NCBI GenBank assembly: GCA_934692665.1
Contig: CAKUUG010000032.1
Location: 1-24,047 of the forward strand
DNA from: an uncultured Candidatus Melainabacteria bacterium
GTDB taxonomy: Bacteria > Cyanobacteriota > Vampirovibrionia > Gastranaerophilales > Gastranaerophilaceae
Length of the DNA stretch: 24,047 nucleotides
Direction: 5' to 3'
Below the pieces are notes generated by a model. It did no database searches. It saw only the letters and a program-made list of their open reading frames with translations, and was not told the DNA's origin. The first letter of the stretch is position 1; each line of letters begins with the position of its first letter. Positions 1 through 8,042 of the stretch are shown one piece after another. The position numbers were made by a program, and so were the translations under genes.

Positions 1-540
1 CTGGCTTGGGGGTTGATTTGGTCATGGTTTATTACCCGTACTGTTAGAAAAATCAACTCTGACGATGAAATGAAAAATCAGCATGCAATAGTAAAAAATA
101 TCATCGTAACCGAAACAAGAGAAGAAAAGAAGTACTGGGAATTTTATGCAAAATCGGGTGAATATAATTCTGAGCACAGTGCTATACAACTAAATGATGT
201 AATCGGAAATTTTTACGACAAAGATTCTAATGTTGTTGTAAGTTTTAAATCTAAAAAAGGAAACTATGACGAAAAAACAAAACAAGTAGTACTTAATGGA
301 GACAATCTTTTTGTTGGAAAAGACGGCTCTCAACTGTATGCCGATAAAGTTGTTTGGCAAGGGCAAGACAGTGACATTATAGCGACCGGAAATATTCAGT
401 TTATACAAGAGCAAAAAATTATCACAAAAGCACAAGAAGCGGTTTTTGATTCTACTTTAACTAATTTCAAAGTTATCGGCAAAACAAAAACAGAAATTTT
501 TGGCGATGAAGAACAAAAGAAAAAATTCGCAAACTTTTAA
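1..540 (+). CDS. lptC: LPS export system protein LptC (5' partial)
   Basis: LptC-like bitopic inner-membrane protein of the Lpt bridge, which receives LPS from the LptBFG ABC transporter and passes it to LptA. The frame is open to the first base of the window. Its first codons read LAWGLIWSWFITRTVR, the end of a hydrophobic membrane segment, so the true start lies upstream and a TTG at 13 is unlikely to be it. The rest (about 165 residues) is a repetitive beta-strand pattern with alternating hydrophobics and G-N/D turns (for example GEYNSEHSAIQLNDVIGNF and ATGNIQFI), as in the LptC/OstA beta-jellyroll superfamily. It ends 24 bases before the LptA-like gene and heads a lipid A/LPS operon, which supports the call. 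LptC is poorly conserved in sequence, so fold pattern and context carry the assignment. Confidence 0.8.
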   Translation: MAWGLIWSWFITRTVRKINSDDEMKNQHAIVKNIIVTETREEKKYWEFYAKSGEYNSEHSAIQLNDVIGNFYDKDSNVVVSFKSKKGNYDEKTKQVVLNGDNLFVGKDGSQLYADKVVWQGQDSDIIATGNIQFIQEQKIITKAQEAVFDSTLTNFKVIGKTKTEIFGDEEQKKKFANF

Positions 541-564
541 TTTTGTGGTAGATTAAGGAGTATG

Positions 565-1548
565 ATGAGATTCAATTATAAAAATTTGATAGTATTTTTT
601 TGTATAGCACTTCTGACAGGCAGCGTTTTTGCTATTCAAATTGAATCTCAAAAACAAGAAATTCAATTAGATAAAAACAAAGGTTATTTTACAGGTGATG
701 TTAAAGTCAAAGTTGGAGATGTAGTTGTCCAATCTCCTCGTGCCGATTTGGATATTGAACCAACAACAAAAAAACCTTCACTTGCAACTTTTTTTGACAA
801 ACCTTATGCTCAGCAAATAAAAGATAACAAAAAACACGAAGTAAAAGCCGATATAATAAAAGTATCTTTAATAAACAAAATAATTACAGCACAAGGAAAT
901 GCACAAACAAATGTTTTGCAAGACAAAAAACCTTTGATTATTATTACTGCAGATACGCAAGAATATGATACAAATACAAATTTAATGACTGCAATTGGTA
1001 ATGTTGTTATAAATTACGAAGATATGACAGCGACTTCCGATAAAGCTTATGCACTTTTGGATAAAGCAGGGGATGTAAAAAACCTGAAATTGTCTCAAAA
1101 AGCAACAATTAAACAAGATAAAAGTATAATAAAAGGTGACAATATCCAATATTCAAAACTCAGACAAGATATAATTGTTTCAGGCAATACTCTTTCTGAT
1201 GTGACATTTGAAAATGGTGATAGAGTAATAATTAACGCAAGAAATCAACAATACAACAGAAAAGACAACACCATGATGGCAACAGGTGCTGTTCATATAA
1301 AGTATACTGACTATGTTGCTGACGGTCCAAAAGCGATTATGTTCATCAATTCTCAAACTAACAAACCGCAAAAAATAGTTTTCTTAGGACGTTCAAAAAT
1401 TGTAGAAAAAGGCGTAAATTCTGTTGAAGCGGATAAAATCACGATGATAATGGAACCAAAATCTTTTGAAGCTGAAGGAAAAGTAAAATCAAATATAGAA
1501 CAAAATTCAAACAATAAATACGACAACGAAATGGAGTTCAAACTATAA
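565..1548 (+). CDS. lptA: LptA/OstA-like periplasmic LPS transport protein, extended
   Basis: Exported beta-jellyroll protein likely to form the periplasmic LPS bridge with LptC. ATG codons lie in tandem at 562 and 565. The AAGGAG at 555-560 sits only 1 base from the first but 4 from the second, so 565 is preferred (327 residues). A signal peptide is clear: a basic start (MRFNYK), a hydrophobic stretch (LIVFFCIALLTGSVFA) and a likely cut after VFA near residue 25. The mature part repeats OstA-type strands, with recurring units such as TAQGNAQTNV, TAIGNVVINYEDMTATSDKA and MATGAVHIKYTDYVADGPKA. At about 300 mature residues it is clearly longer than a typical LptA (about 160) and seems to hold two OstA-like modules. 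The stop is followed directly by the lpxI start. It could instead be a separate OstA-family protein with the canonical LptA elsewhere. Confidence 0.75.
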   Translation: MRFNYKNLIVFFCIALLTGSVFAIQIESQKQEIQLDKNKGYFTGDVKVKVGDVVVQSPRADLDIEPTTKKPSLATFFDKPYAQQIKDNKKHEVKADIIKVSLINKIITAQGNAQTNVLQDKKPLIIITADTQEYDTNTNLMTAIGNVVINYEDMTATSDKAYALLDKAGDVKNLKLSQKATIKQDKSIIKGDNIQYSKLRQDIIVSGNTLSDVTFENGDRVIINARNQQYNRKDNTMMATGAVHIKYTDYVADGPKAIMFINSQTNKPQKIVFLGRSKIVEKGVNSVEADKITMIMEPKSFEAEGKVKSNIEQNSNNKYDNEMEFKL

Positions 1549-2373
1549 ATGAATGAAAATATTATTCTGGAACATAAACAATGTCTTGTAGCAGGCGATG
1601 GGCAATTGCCTGTTGAGATGGTAAAAAGTGCAAAATCGAACGGTTTTGAAGTAGTTTGTATATCATTGTCTTCTGATAATGTTAAAGAACTAAAAAAATA
1701 CGCTGATAAAGTTGTGTCATTTGGCCCTGGGCAGGTTGATTCTATAAAGAAATTTTTAATAGATGAAGGCATAAAACAACTTACTTTTTTGGGCAAAGTT
1801 TCGAAAACAATGTTAATAAAACGCCCGAAACTTGAAAAAACAGCGATTCAACTCTTGAAATCAATGAAAAAGTTAAACGATGATGCTATTATGCTAAAAA
1901 TTGTAGAGCAGATGGAAAATATCGGAATAACAATTCTTGACCAAACTATATTCATAAAAAATCTCATGATACAAAAAGGTGTCTTAACAAAATTAGCTCC
2001 AAACGAAGCCCAAAATGCCAATATTGAATATGGTTTCAAAATCGCAAAACAAATGGGTGGCCTAGATATTGGACAGTCTGTTGTTATGAAAGATAGAATG
2101 ATAATGGCAATAGAAGCAATTGAAGGCACGGACAGGTGCATAAAACGTGGATGCAAGCTTGCAAGAGGAAAAAACGCTACAGTTGTTAAAGTGGCAAAAC
2201 CTGCTCAAGACAAACGTTTTGATATTCCTGCAGTTGGCTATAAAACAATAAAAACGATGAAAAAATACGGTGCAAATGTTTTGGCTTTGGAAAGCGGTGA
2301 AACTATAATTGCAGAAAAAGACAAAATGGTTAAATACGCAAATAAACACAATATGATTATAGTAGCTCTTTAA
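1549..2373 (+). CDS. lpxI: UDP-2,3-diacylglucosamine pyrophosphatase LpxI
   Basis: Cytoplasmic enzyme that hydrolyses UDP-2,3-diacylglucosamine to lipid X (2,3-diacylglucosamine 1-phosphate) and UMP, the step before LpxB. The full family pattern (DUF1009/LpxI) is visible: AGDGQLP at residues 15-21, DIGQSVVMK at 173-181, EAIEGTDR at 189-196 and KPAQDKRFDIPAVG at 217-230. As I recall, the catalytic aspartate of Caulobacter LpxI is Asp225, and an aspartate occupies exactly residue 225 here. The length (274) is normal. The ATG follows the previous stop with no gap; a GGAG lies 12 bases upstream, so translational coupling is likely. LpxI is the alternative to the LpxH used in gamma- and beta-proteobacteria. 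Confidence 0.95.
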   Translation: MNENIILEHKQCLVAGDGQLPVEMVKSAKSNGFEVVCISLSSDNVKELKKYADKVVSFGPGQVDSIKKFLIDEGIKQLTFLGKVSKTMLIKRPKLEKTAIQLLKSMKKLNDDAIMLKIVEQMENIGITILDQTIFIKNLMIQKGVLTKLAPNEAQNANIEYGFKIAKQMGGLDIGQSVVMKDRMIMAIEAIEGTDRCIKRGCKLARGKNATVVKVAKPAQDKRFDIPAVGYKTIKTMKKYGANVLALESGETIIAEKDKMVKYANKHNMIIVAL

Positions 2374-2374
2374 T

Positions 2375-3493
2375 ATGACAAAAAAGATTTTTATTATTAC
2401 AGGCGAATACTCGGGAGATAATCACGCATCAAAAGTTGTAAGAGAACTTAAAAAAATTTACAACAATGATGTAATAATAGAAGCTGTTGGCGAGTCAAAT
2501 CTTGAAAAAGAAGGTGTTAAGCTCCTTTTTAATCATAAGAAAATGGGGAAAATGGGACTTACGCCAAAAACAATTTTTGACCATATTTTGCTTGGTAAAA
2601 AAATAATTGATTACTTAAAAAACGATTTCAAGCCTGATTTGGTTTTGTTGGTTGATTATGGTGCATTTAATTTGCAAATTTCAAAAAGACTTAAAAAACT
2701 CAAAATTAAAACGTTTTATTTTATTCCTCCGCAAATTTGGGCTTCAAGAAAATATCGCCTTAAAACAATCAAAAAAAACATTGATAAAGTCTTAACGATA
2801 TTTCCTTTTGAAGAACAGTTCTATAAATCATACGGTATAGATGTAGAATACGTTGGGCACCCTATCATTTCTGAGCTTCCAAAATGTGAAAACAAAGAAG
2901 AATTTTTCGAAAAATACAACCTAGATAAAAACAAAAAGCTAATAAGTGTATTTTCCGGTTCTAGAATGTTTGAAATTAAATTTTTATTTAATATCTTTTT
3001 AAGTGCTGTAAAATTGATTGAAAAATCAAGAAATGATGTCCAATTCGTGTTTTCGTATGCCGATAGTCTTCCTGAAAACGCTTTTAAAACTTCATACAAA
3101 ACAATAAAAGGCGACAACCACAAATTGCTTGCTTATAGTGACTTTTTAATTTTAGCTTCGGGAACTGTAGCACTTGAGGCTGCAATATATGAAACACCTA
3201 TGTTGATTGCATATCGTGGGCCTTTGTTTTTCTATTTAGTGTATTTACTTGTAAGAAACATAAAAAAAGCCTGCCTTGTGAATATAATTACAAACAAAGA
3301 CTATGTAAAAGAATTTTTAATGTATGATACAGAGCCAAAAAAAATTGCATCTTATGTAAATAAAGTTTTAGATAGCGAAGATGAAAAATCAAAGATTATA
3401 GAAGGATGTAAAATTACGAAAACCCTTTTAAACAAGGGTCATTGTGCACAAAAAGTTGCATATATAATAAAAGAAGAGCTTGATAAGGAGTAA
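2375..3493 (+). CDS. lpxB: Lipid-A-disaccharide synthase LpxB
   Basis: GT19 glycosyltransferase that joins lipid X and UDP-2,3-diacylglucosamine into the beta-1,6 lipid A disaccharide at the inner face of the cytoplasmic membrane. Visible family signatures: GEYSGD at residues 10-15, LLVDYGAFN at 91-99, YFIPPQIWASRKYR at 115-128, EYVGHP at 158-163, SGSR at 194-197 (usually PGSR) and ASGTVALEAA at 261-270. The 372-residue length is typical. Only one base separates it from the lpxI stop, so substrate (lipid X) supply and use are encoded as a coupled pair. It is followed after 2 bases by the pgsA-type gene. Confidence 0.96.
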   Translation: MTKKIFIITGEYSGDNHASKVVRELKKIYNNDVIIEAVGESNLEKEGVKLLFNHKKMGKMGLTPKTIFDHILLGKKIIDYLKNDFKPDLVLLVDYGAFNLQISKRLKKLKIKTFYFIPPQIWASRKYRLKTIKKNIDKVLTIFPFEEQFYKSYGIDVEYVGHPIISELPKCENKEEFFEKYNLDKNKKLISVFSGSRMFEIKFLFNIFLSAVKLIEKSRNDVQFVFSYADSLPENAFKTSYKTIKGDNHKLLAYSDFLILASGTVALEAAIYETPMLIAYRGPLFFYLVYLLVRNIKKACLVNIITNKDYVKEFLMYDTEPKKIASYVNKVLDSEDEKSKIIEGCKITKTLLNKGHCAQKVAYIIKEELDKE

Positions 3494-3495
3494 AA

Positions 3496-4104
3496 ATGAA
3501 AAATTTAGCAAATATAATAACTCTAACCAGAATATTTTTTGTATTCGTTGTAGTGGCATTGATTTGTTGTCCAAATTGCCAAATATCATACATTGCTGCA
3601 CTCTTTTTGACTGCAATCTTGATGTGGTTTGATGGATTGGATGGTTATGTTGCAAGAAAATTCAATATTTCATCAAAACTAGGTGCCTTGCTTGATATTA
3701 TGGGTGATAGAATAGTAGAAAATGTTTTTTGGATTACATTTTGCTCTTTAGGTTGGGTGAATGTTGCTATCCCTGTGATAGTCGTGAGCCGTGGAATCAT
3801 TACTGATTCATTAAGAACTCTTGCTTTTGAAAAAGGCTTTACTGCGTTTGGAAAAACAACAATGATGCAAGGTAAAATTGCAAAATTCATAGTGGCATCT
3901 AACTTCTGCCGTTTTACTTATGCTGTATGTAAGGCTGTTGCATTTTTCTTCCTTATTGCAGGACATATGCCGACTGTATATACAAACCAAGATATAATAC
4001 TAAAAGTCGGTGAAATTTGTGCAATTATTTCAGTTGTTTTCTGTGTTTTGAGGGGTTTACCCGTTGTTGTAGAATCAAAAAGATTTTTTGTAGAAGAAAA
4101 ATAG
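3496..4104 (+). CDS. pgsA: CDP-alcohol phosphatidyltransferase, PgsA type
   Basis: Multi-pass inner-membrane enzyme that transfers a phosphatidyl group from CDP-diacylglycerol to an alcohol. The complete CDP-alcohol phosphotransferase motif is present: D46-x2-D49-G50-x2-A53-R54, then G63-x3-D67-x3-D71. The N-terminus NLANIITLTRI fits the N-x-(I/L)-T-x2-R start common in phosphatidylglycerophosphate synthases, which favours glycerol-3-phosphate as acceptor, and the length (202) fits. About five or six hydrophobic segments follow. A strong AAGGAG precedes the ATG. Its place directly after lpxB puts phospholipid headgroup synthesis in the same transcript as lipid A synthesis. The acceptor cannot be proved from sequence; phosphatidylinositol- or phosphatidylserine-type activity remains possible. 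Confidence 0.85.
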   Translation: MKNLANIITLTRIFFVFVVVALICCPNCQISYIAALFLTAILMWFDGLDGYVARKFNISSKLGALLDIMGDRIVENVFWITFCSLGWVNVAIPVIVVSRGIITDSLRTLAFEKGFTAFGKTTMMQGKIAKFIVASNFCRFTYAVCKAVAFFFLIAGHMPTVYTNQDIILKVGEICAIISVVFCVLRGLPVVVESKRFFVEEK

Positions 4105-4116
4105 AAAATTTAAAAT

Positions 4117-4587
4117 ATGAAGTCAGATTTTTTAAATATTGTTTTATATGAACCGGAAATTCCACAAAATACAGGTAATATTGCAAGGCTCTGTGCTTGT
4201 TTGGGCGCAAAATTGTATTTAGTTGGCAGACTTGGTTTTAGTTTGTCTGAAAAACACTTAAAACGTGCCGGATTGGATTATTGGGACAAGTTGGATATAG
4301 AGCATGTTGAAAGTCTGGATAAATTAATAGAAGAAAATCCGAATTCAAATTTTTACTATTTAACGACAAAAACAAAAAATAAATATACTGAAAAAAAATT
4401 TTTACAAGGTGATTTTTTGGTTTTTGGTCCGGAAACAAGAGGTCTTCCGGAAGATATCTTAAACAAAAACTTGCCTTTTTGTTTAACTATACCAATGAGA
4501 AAAGAAACAAGAAGTTTAAATTTATCGAACTCTGTTGCAATAGTTGCTTATGAAGCATTTAGACAATTCGGAGTTGAAATTAGTTAG
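4117..4587 (+). CDS. trmL: tRNA (cytidine/uridine-34-2'-O)-methyltransferase TrmL
   Basis: Small SPOUT-class methyltransferase that 2'-O-methylates the wobble base of leucine tRNAs using S-adenosylmethionine. Visible signatures: PEIPQNTGNIARLCACLGA at residues 13-31, FGPETRGLP at 103-111, and the C-terminal trefoil-knot motif IPMRKETRSLNLSNSVAI at 125-142. It is 156 residues long, like the E. coli enzyme (157). It starts 12 bases after the pgsA-type stop with no clear Shine-Dalgarno, so translation probably depends on its neighbours. It is a housekeeping rider in the lipid operon with no obvious functional link. Confidence 0.92.
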   Translation: MKSDFLNIVLYEPEIPQNTGNIARLCACLGAKLYLVGRLGFSLSEKHLKRAGLDYWDKLDIEHVESLDKLIEENPNSNFYYLTTKTKNKYTEKKFLQGDFLVFGPETRGLPEDILNKNLPFCLTIPMRKETRSLNLSNSVAIVAYEAFRQFGVEIS

Positions 4588-4595
4588 GAGAAACA

Positions 4596-5495
4596 ATGCA
4601 ACAACGTAGCGCTGACATTCAAGTATTAACAAAAGAAATTATTTTAAATTTATTGCCAAAAAGAAATCAAAATTCTCACAAAGGTGCTTTTGGCCATATA
4701 TTAAATATTGCAGGTTCAACCCAATACACCGGTGCTGCTTTTTTGAGTTCAGTTTCCGCTCTAAAAGTAGGTGCAGGGTATTGTATGCTTGCAAGTTGTT
4801 CTGATGTAATTACAACAGTATCATCTTTGACTCCTGATATTACTTTTTTAGACTTAGGACAAAGTCAATATGGAACTATTCCAAAAGATGCACTAAAATT
4901 TCTTAATGCTATCGCAAATTACGATGTAATTTCTATCGGATGCGGTTTGAACCAAATTGGTGGTGTTAGTGAATTAATTATTAATTTTTTGAAAAAAAAT
5001 AAAAATTCTTATCCTCCAATAATCATTGACGCCGATGCTTTGAATGCTATTAGTCAAACAAAAAACTTTGAATTTCCATTAAATTCTATTATTACTCCTC
5101 ACCCTATGGAATTGTCGAGATTGTTCGGTGTAGAAGTTGAAGAAATTCAAAAGAATCGTGCAAAATGGGCTTGGGAAGCAAGTAAAGAATTTGATTGCAT
5201 TGTTTTATTAAAAGGACATGAAACAATAATTTCTATTCCAAACGGAAAAATATTTATAAATCACACAGGAAACTCTGCACTTTCAAAAGCGGGCAGCGGT
5301 GATGTTTTGACAGGTATGATAGCGGGTTTTGCAGCACAAGGAGTAACTCTGGAACAGGCTGCTTGTTTGGGTGTTTATATCCATGGTCTGGCAGGTGAAA
5401 TTGCTGCAAAATCAATGAGCGAATACTGTGTGCTTGCTTCTGATATTATAAAATATATTCCACTGGCATTCAAAACATTATTAACAACAAATTAG
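4596..5495 (+). CDS. nnrD: ADP/ATP-dependent NAD(P)H-hydrate dehydratase, stand-alone
   Basis: Ribokinase-like enzyme that repairs damaged NAD(P)HX by phosphorylation-driven dehydration. Signatures in order: HKGAFGH at residues 28-34, GSTQYTGAAFLS at 40-51, DADALN at 145-150, TPHPMELSRL at 167-176, KGHET at 206-210, and the nucleotide/catalytic loop NSALSKAGSGDVLTG at 226-240 with the expected catalytic Asp236. In many bacteria this domain is fused to an N-terminal NAD(P)HX epimerase of about 200 residues. Here it begins with its own AGGAG and ATG and has only about 27 residues before the domain, so the epimerase is absent or encoded elsewhere. The 3' end overlaps nadC on the other strand by 4 bases. 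Confidence 0.94.
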   Translation: MQQRSADIQVLTKEIILNLLPKRNQNSHKGAFGHILNIAGSTQYTGAAFLSSVSALKVGAGYCMLASCSDVITTVSSLTPDITFLDLGQSQYGTIPKDALKFLNAIANYDVISIGCGLNQIGGVSELIINFLKKNKNSYPPIIIDADALNAISQTKNFEFPLNSIITPHPMELSRLFGVEVEEIQKNRAKWAWEASKEFDCIVLLKGHETIISIPNGKIFINHTGNSALSKAGSGDVLTGMIAGFAAQGVTLEQAACLGVYIHGLAGEIAAKSMSEYCVLASDIIKYIPLAFKTLLTTN

Positions 5496-6352
5496 TTGTT
5501 ATAGTCAAAAGCCAAGTCTAATGTTGGTGCTTTCATTACAATTGCACTTGTTGAAATTATATCAACACCGGTTTTTGCGATTTCTTCAACGTTGTCTAAT
5601 GTAACGCAGCCGGATGCTTCAACAATTGCTTTTTTATCAATCAATTTGCAACACTCAACCATTTCTTCATTTGTCATATTATCAAGCATAATAATATCTG
5701 CATTTGATTTCAGTGCAAGTTTTACTTGTTCTATTGTGTCGCATTCAATTTCTATTTTGTGCGAATGAGAAATTGTTTTTCTGACTTCTTCGACAGCTTT
5801 TGCTATTGAACCGCCATACAATGCAATATGGTTGTCTTTTAGCATTACGCAATCTGATAAATTAAATCTATGTACATAATTTCCGCCAACAGAAACAGAA
5901 AATTTTTCAAATAATCTGAAATTGGGGGTGTTTTTTCTTGTATCTACAATTCTTACATTGTATTTGTCGATTTTTTCTTGAAATTTTCTTGTATATGTCG
6001 CAATACCGGACATTTTTTGAACAAAATTAAGTGCAAGCCTTTCCCCTGTTAATATATATCTGGCATTTCCTGAGATTTTTGCAACAGTGTCACCTTTTTT
6101 GATGTTGTCGCCATCTTGGAAATAAAAATCAACTTTAACATCATTACCCGCAAGTAGTTCAAAAACTCTTTTAAAAACACTTTTTCCACACAAAACACCA
6201 TCATTTCTGGTTTTTAAGTATACTTCAAATTGGGGATTGTCCAAAGAAGCACAAATAGCGTCAGTTGTAATGTCGCCATAGTACATATCTTCTTTTAGGG
6301 CAGAAATTATAAAATCATCTATTGCAAAATTATTTAACCAATATTGAGTCAT
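5492..6352 (-). CDS. nadC: Quinolinate phosphoribosyltransferase (decarboxylating) NadC
   Basis: Converts quinolinate and PRPP to nicotinate mononucleotide in de novo NAD synthesis. Family motifs: EDMYYGDITTD at residues 21-31, GERLALNF at 103-110, VDTRKNTPNFR at 136-146, HRFNLSDCVMLKDNH at 161-175, EIECD at 201-205, MLDN at 222-225 and EASG at 245-248. The 286-residue length is normal. The start overlaps the end of nadB by 23 bases; a GGAG lies 12 bases upstream, inside nadB, pointing to coupled translation. The stop codon overlaps the nnrD stop on the opposite strand, with no terminator visible between the converging genes. Confidence 0.96.
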   Translation of the reverse strand: MTQYWLNNFAIDDFIISALKEDMYYGDITTDAICASLDNPQFEVYLKTRNDGVLCGKSVFKRVFELLAGNDVKVDFYFQDGDNIKKGDTVAKISGNARYILTGERLALNFVQKMSGIATYTRKFQEKIDKYNVRIVDTRKNTPNFRLFEKFSVSVGGNYVHRFNLSDCVMLKDNHIALYGGSIAKAVEEVRKTISHSHKIEIECDTIEQVKLALKSNADIIMLDNMTNEEMVECCKLIDKKAIVEASGCVTLDNVEEIAKTGVDIISTSAIVMKAPTLDLAFDYNN

Positions 6353-7949
6353 TGTGTGTTATTTCTCCTGTTGTTTTTGTGTCTTTACAAATATCATCGT
6401 CTCTAAAATGTGCACCAATCGATTGTTTTCTTTCGGCTGCTGATTTTACGATTAGTGAAGCAAGATAGAGTGCATTGTTTAATTCGTATTTTTCTTTCGA
6501 AGGGGATGAATTTGATTCATCGAGTTGCATTTTTAATTCAAATATATCATTCATTGCTTTTTCTAATGTGGCTTTATTTCTTACTATTCCTACATTTTTT
6601 GACATTGTTTTTTTGAGATTTTGGAATAATTTTGAAATAATTTCCGGCTGTTCATCGTTTTCAAAGCACAAATTTTGATATTTTTCGACTGTGTTTATTA
6701 TTTTGTTGTCCAATCTTTTTGGTGGAGCTTGAATGTTTTTTGAAATATAATCAGCTAAACTTTTTGCAAAAACTCCACATTCTAATAATGAATTTGACGC
6801 TAGTCTATTTGCACCATGGAGTCCTGTCGAAGCACATTCTCCGATAGCAAAAAGGTTTTTTATTGTTGTTTGTGCATTTAGATTTACTTTTATTCCACCC
6901 ATAAAATAGTGTTCTGCAGGTGCAACAGGAATAAGATTATTCGATAAATCTATATTGTTCTCTTCGCACAATAGCGTGATAGTTGGGAATCTTTTTTTAA
7001 ATTTTTCAATTCCAATTGATGAAATATCCAAATATACATATTCACTGTTTGTTTCGGCCATTTGACTGTTTATTGCTCTTGCAACAACATCTCTTGGTGC
7101 TAATTCTGCTTTGAAATGATAATTTTTTGCAAAATAACAACCATTTCTATCAACTAATTTTGCTCCTTCACCCCTTACTGCTTCTGAAACTAGAGGCATT
7201 TGCGGTTTATCTTTGCAATATAAAGATGTTGGGTGAAATTGTATAAATTCCATATTTTCTGTTTTTGCACCGGCTAAAGAAGCAATTGCAATACCGTCAC
7301 CCGTTGATTCTATTGGGTTTGTTGTGGTTTTGTATAGTTGGCCTATGCCTCCTGTTGCAATAACGAGGGTGTTTGTGTAGATAACTTCATATTCTTTGTT
7401 TATGTTGTTAAAAACAATAACTCCTCTTGCAGTGTTTTCTTTGTCTGTCAAAATTTCTATCGCTGAAGAGTTTTCGCTGATGTCTATATTATTTTTTTTA
7501 AGTATATTTTCGCACAAAACTTCTTCTATAATTCTTCCTGTAGAATCACCTTTGGCATGAAGAATTCTTGGGCATGAATGAGCCGCTTCCAGCGTAAAGT
7601 TTAGCGATTTTTTTTCATTTTTGTCAAATTTCACACCAAACCCTATTAATTGTTGTGCGATTTGAGAAGAGTTTTCTGAAACAAACTTTACAGTATTTAA
7701 ATTATTAAGATCGCATCCTGCTTTTATTGTGTCTCTAATGTGCGATTCTATAGAATCTTTTGGATTCAATTCAGGTATGACGCTTACCATTCCGCCTTGA
7801 GCAAGTGCACTTGAGCCGGAAAATAATTTGTCTTTTGTAATTATTAAAACTCCATCAACTAAATTTTTGCATTCAGAAAGCAGATTGCCCAAATATAACC
7901 CGCTCATGCCACTTCCTATGATTACTACGCTATATTTTGAATATTTCAT
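6330..7949 (-). CDS. nadB: L-aspartate oxidase NadB
   Basis: FAD enzyme that oxidises L-aspartate to iminoaspartate, the first step of de novo NAD synthesis. Visible: the dinucleotide-binding GSGMSG at residues 12-17, SGSSALAQGG at 44-53, EAAHSCPRILHAKGDSTGR at 121-139, ATGGIGQLY at 198-206, QFHPTSLY at 237-244, EAVRGEGAKL at 256-265, APRDVVARA at 284-292, AEHYFMGGI at 345-353 and GLHGANRLASNSLLE at 376-390. The active-site motifs of the succinate dehydrogenase/aspartate oxidase family are therefore intact. Length is 539. An AAAGGA lies 8 bases before the ATG. It leads a nadB-nadC pair; nadA (quinolinate synthase) is not in the window. Confidence 0.96.
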   Translation of the reverse strand: MKYSKYSVVIIGSGMSGLYLGNLLSECKNLVDGVLIITKDKLFSGSSALAQGGMVSVIPELNPKDSIESHIRDTIKAGCDLNNLNTVKFVSENSSQIAQQLIGFGVKFDKNEKKSLNFTLEAAHSCPRILHAKGDSTGRIIEEVLCENILKKNNIDISENSSAIEILTDKENTARGVIVFNNINKEYEVIYTNTLVIATGGIGQLYKTTTNPIESTGDGIAIASLAGAKTENMEFIQFHPTSLYCKDKPQMPLVSEAVRGEGAKLVDRNGCYFAKNYHFKAELAPRDVVARAINSQMAETNSEYVYLDISSIGIEKFKKRFPTITLLCEENNIDLSNNLIPVAPAEHYFMGGIKVNLNAQTTIKNLFAIGECASTGLHGANRLASNSLLECGVFAKSLADYISKNIQAPPKRLDNKIINTVEKYQNLCFENDEQPEIISKLFQNLKKTMSKNVGIVRNKATLEKAMNDIFELKMQLDESNSSPSKEKYELNNALYLASLIVKSAAERKQSIGAHFRDDDICKDTKTTGEITHNDSILVK

Positions 7950-7976
7950 TTTTATGTCCTTTGTTTATTTAATAAT

Positions 7977-8005
7977 AATATAAAAATTAAATTTTTCTAT
8001 GATAA
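7977..8005 (-). promoter_or_regulatory. Candidate promoter for nadB-nadC
   Basis: On the minus strand TTATCA (8005-8000) and TATATT (7982-7977) are spaced 17 bases apart and match 4 of 6 and 5 of 6 sigma70 consensus positions. The implied start near 7970 gives a leader of about 20 bases containing the AAAGGA. The 93-base region is shared with the divergent gpmI. For gpmI I see only a weak -10-like TATGAT at 7998-8003 and no good -35. Chance matches are common in DNA this AT-rich. Confidence 0.35.
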
Positions 8006-8042
8006 AATTATTTTGTAAGTTTAAGTTATTGACGAGGTAGAT

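Noticed and set aside
13..540. TTG at position 13 as the true start of lptC
   Set aside because: The frame is open upstream and already encodes part of a membrane segment, so the gene enters the window from the left.
1353..1796. A 147-codon open frame on the minus strand across the lptA-like/lpxI junction
   Set aside because: It overlaps two well-supported genes, has no ribosome site or recognisable motif, and is Ser/Phe/Ile-rich as expected of an antisense frame.
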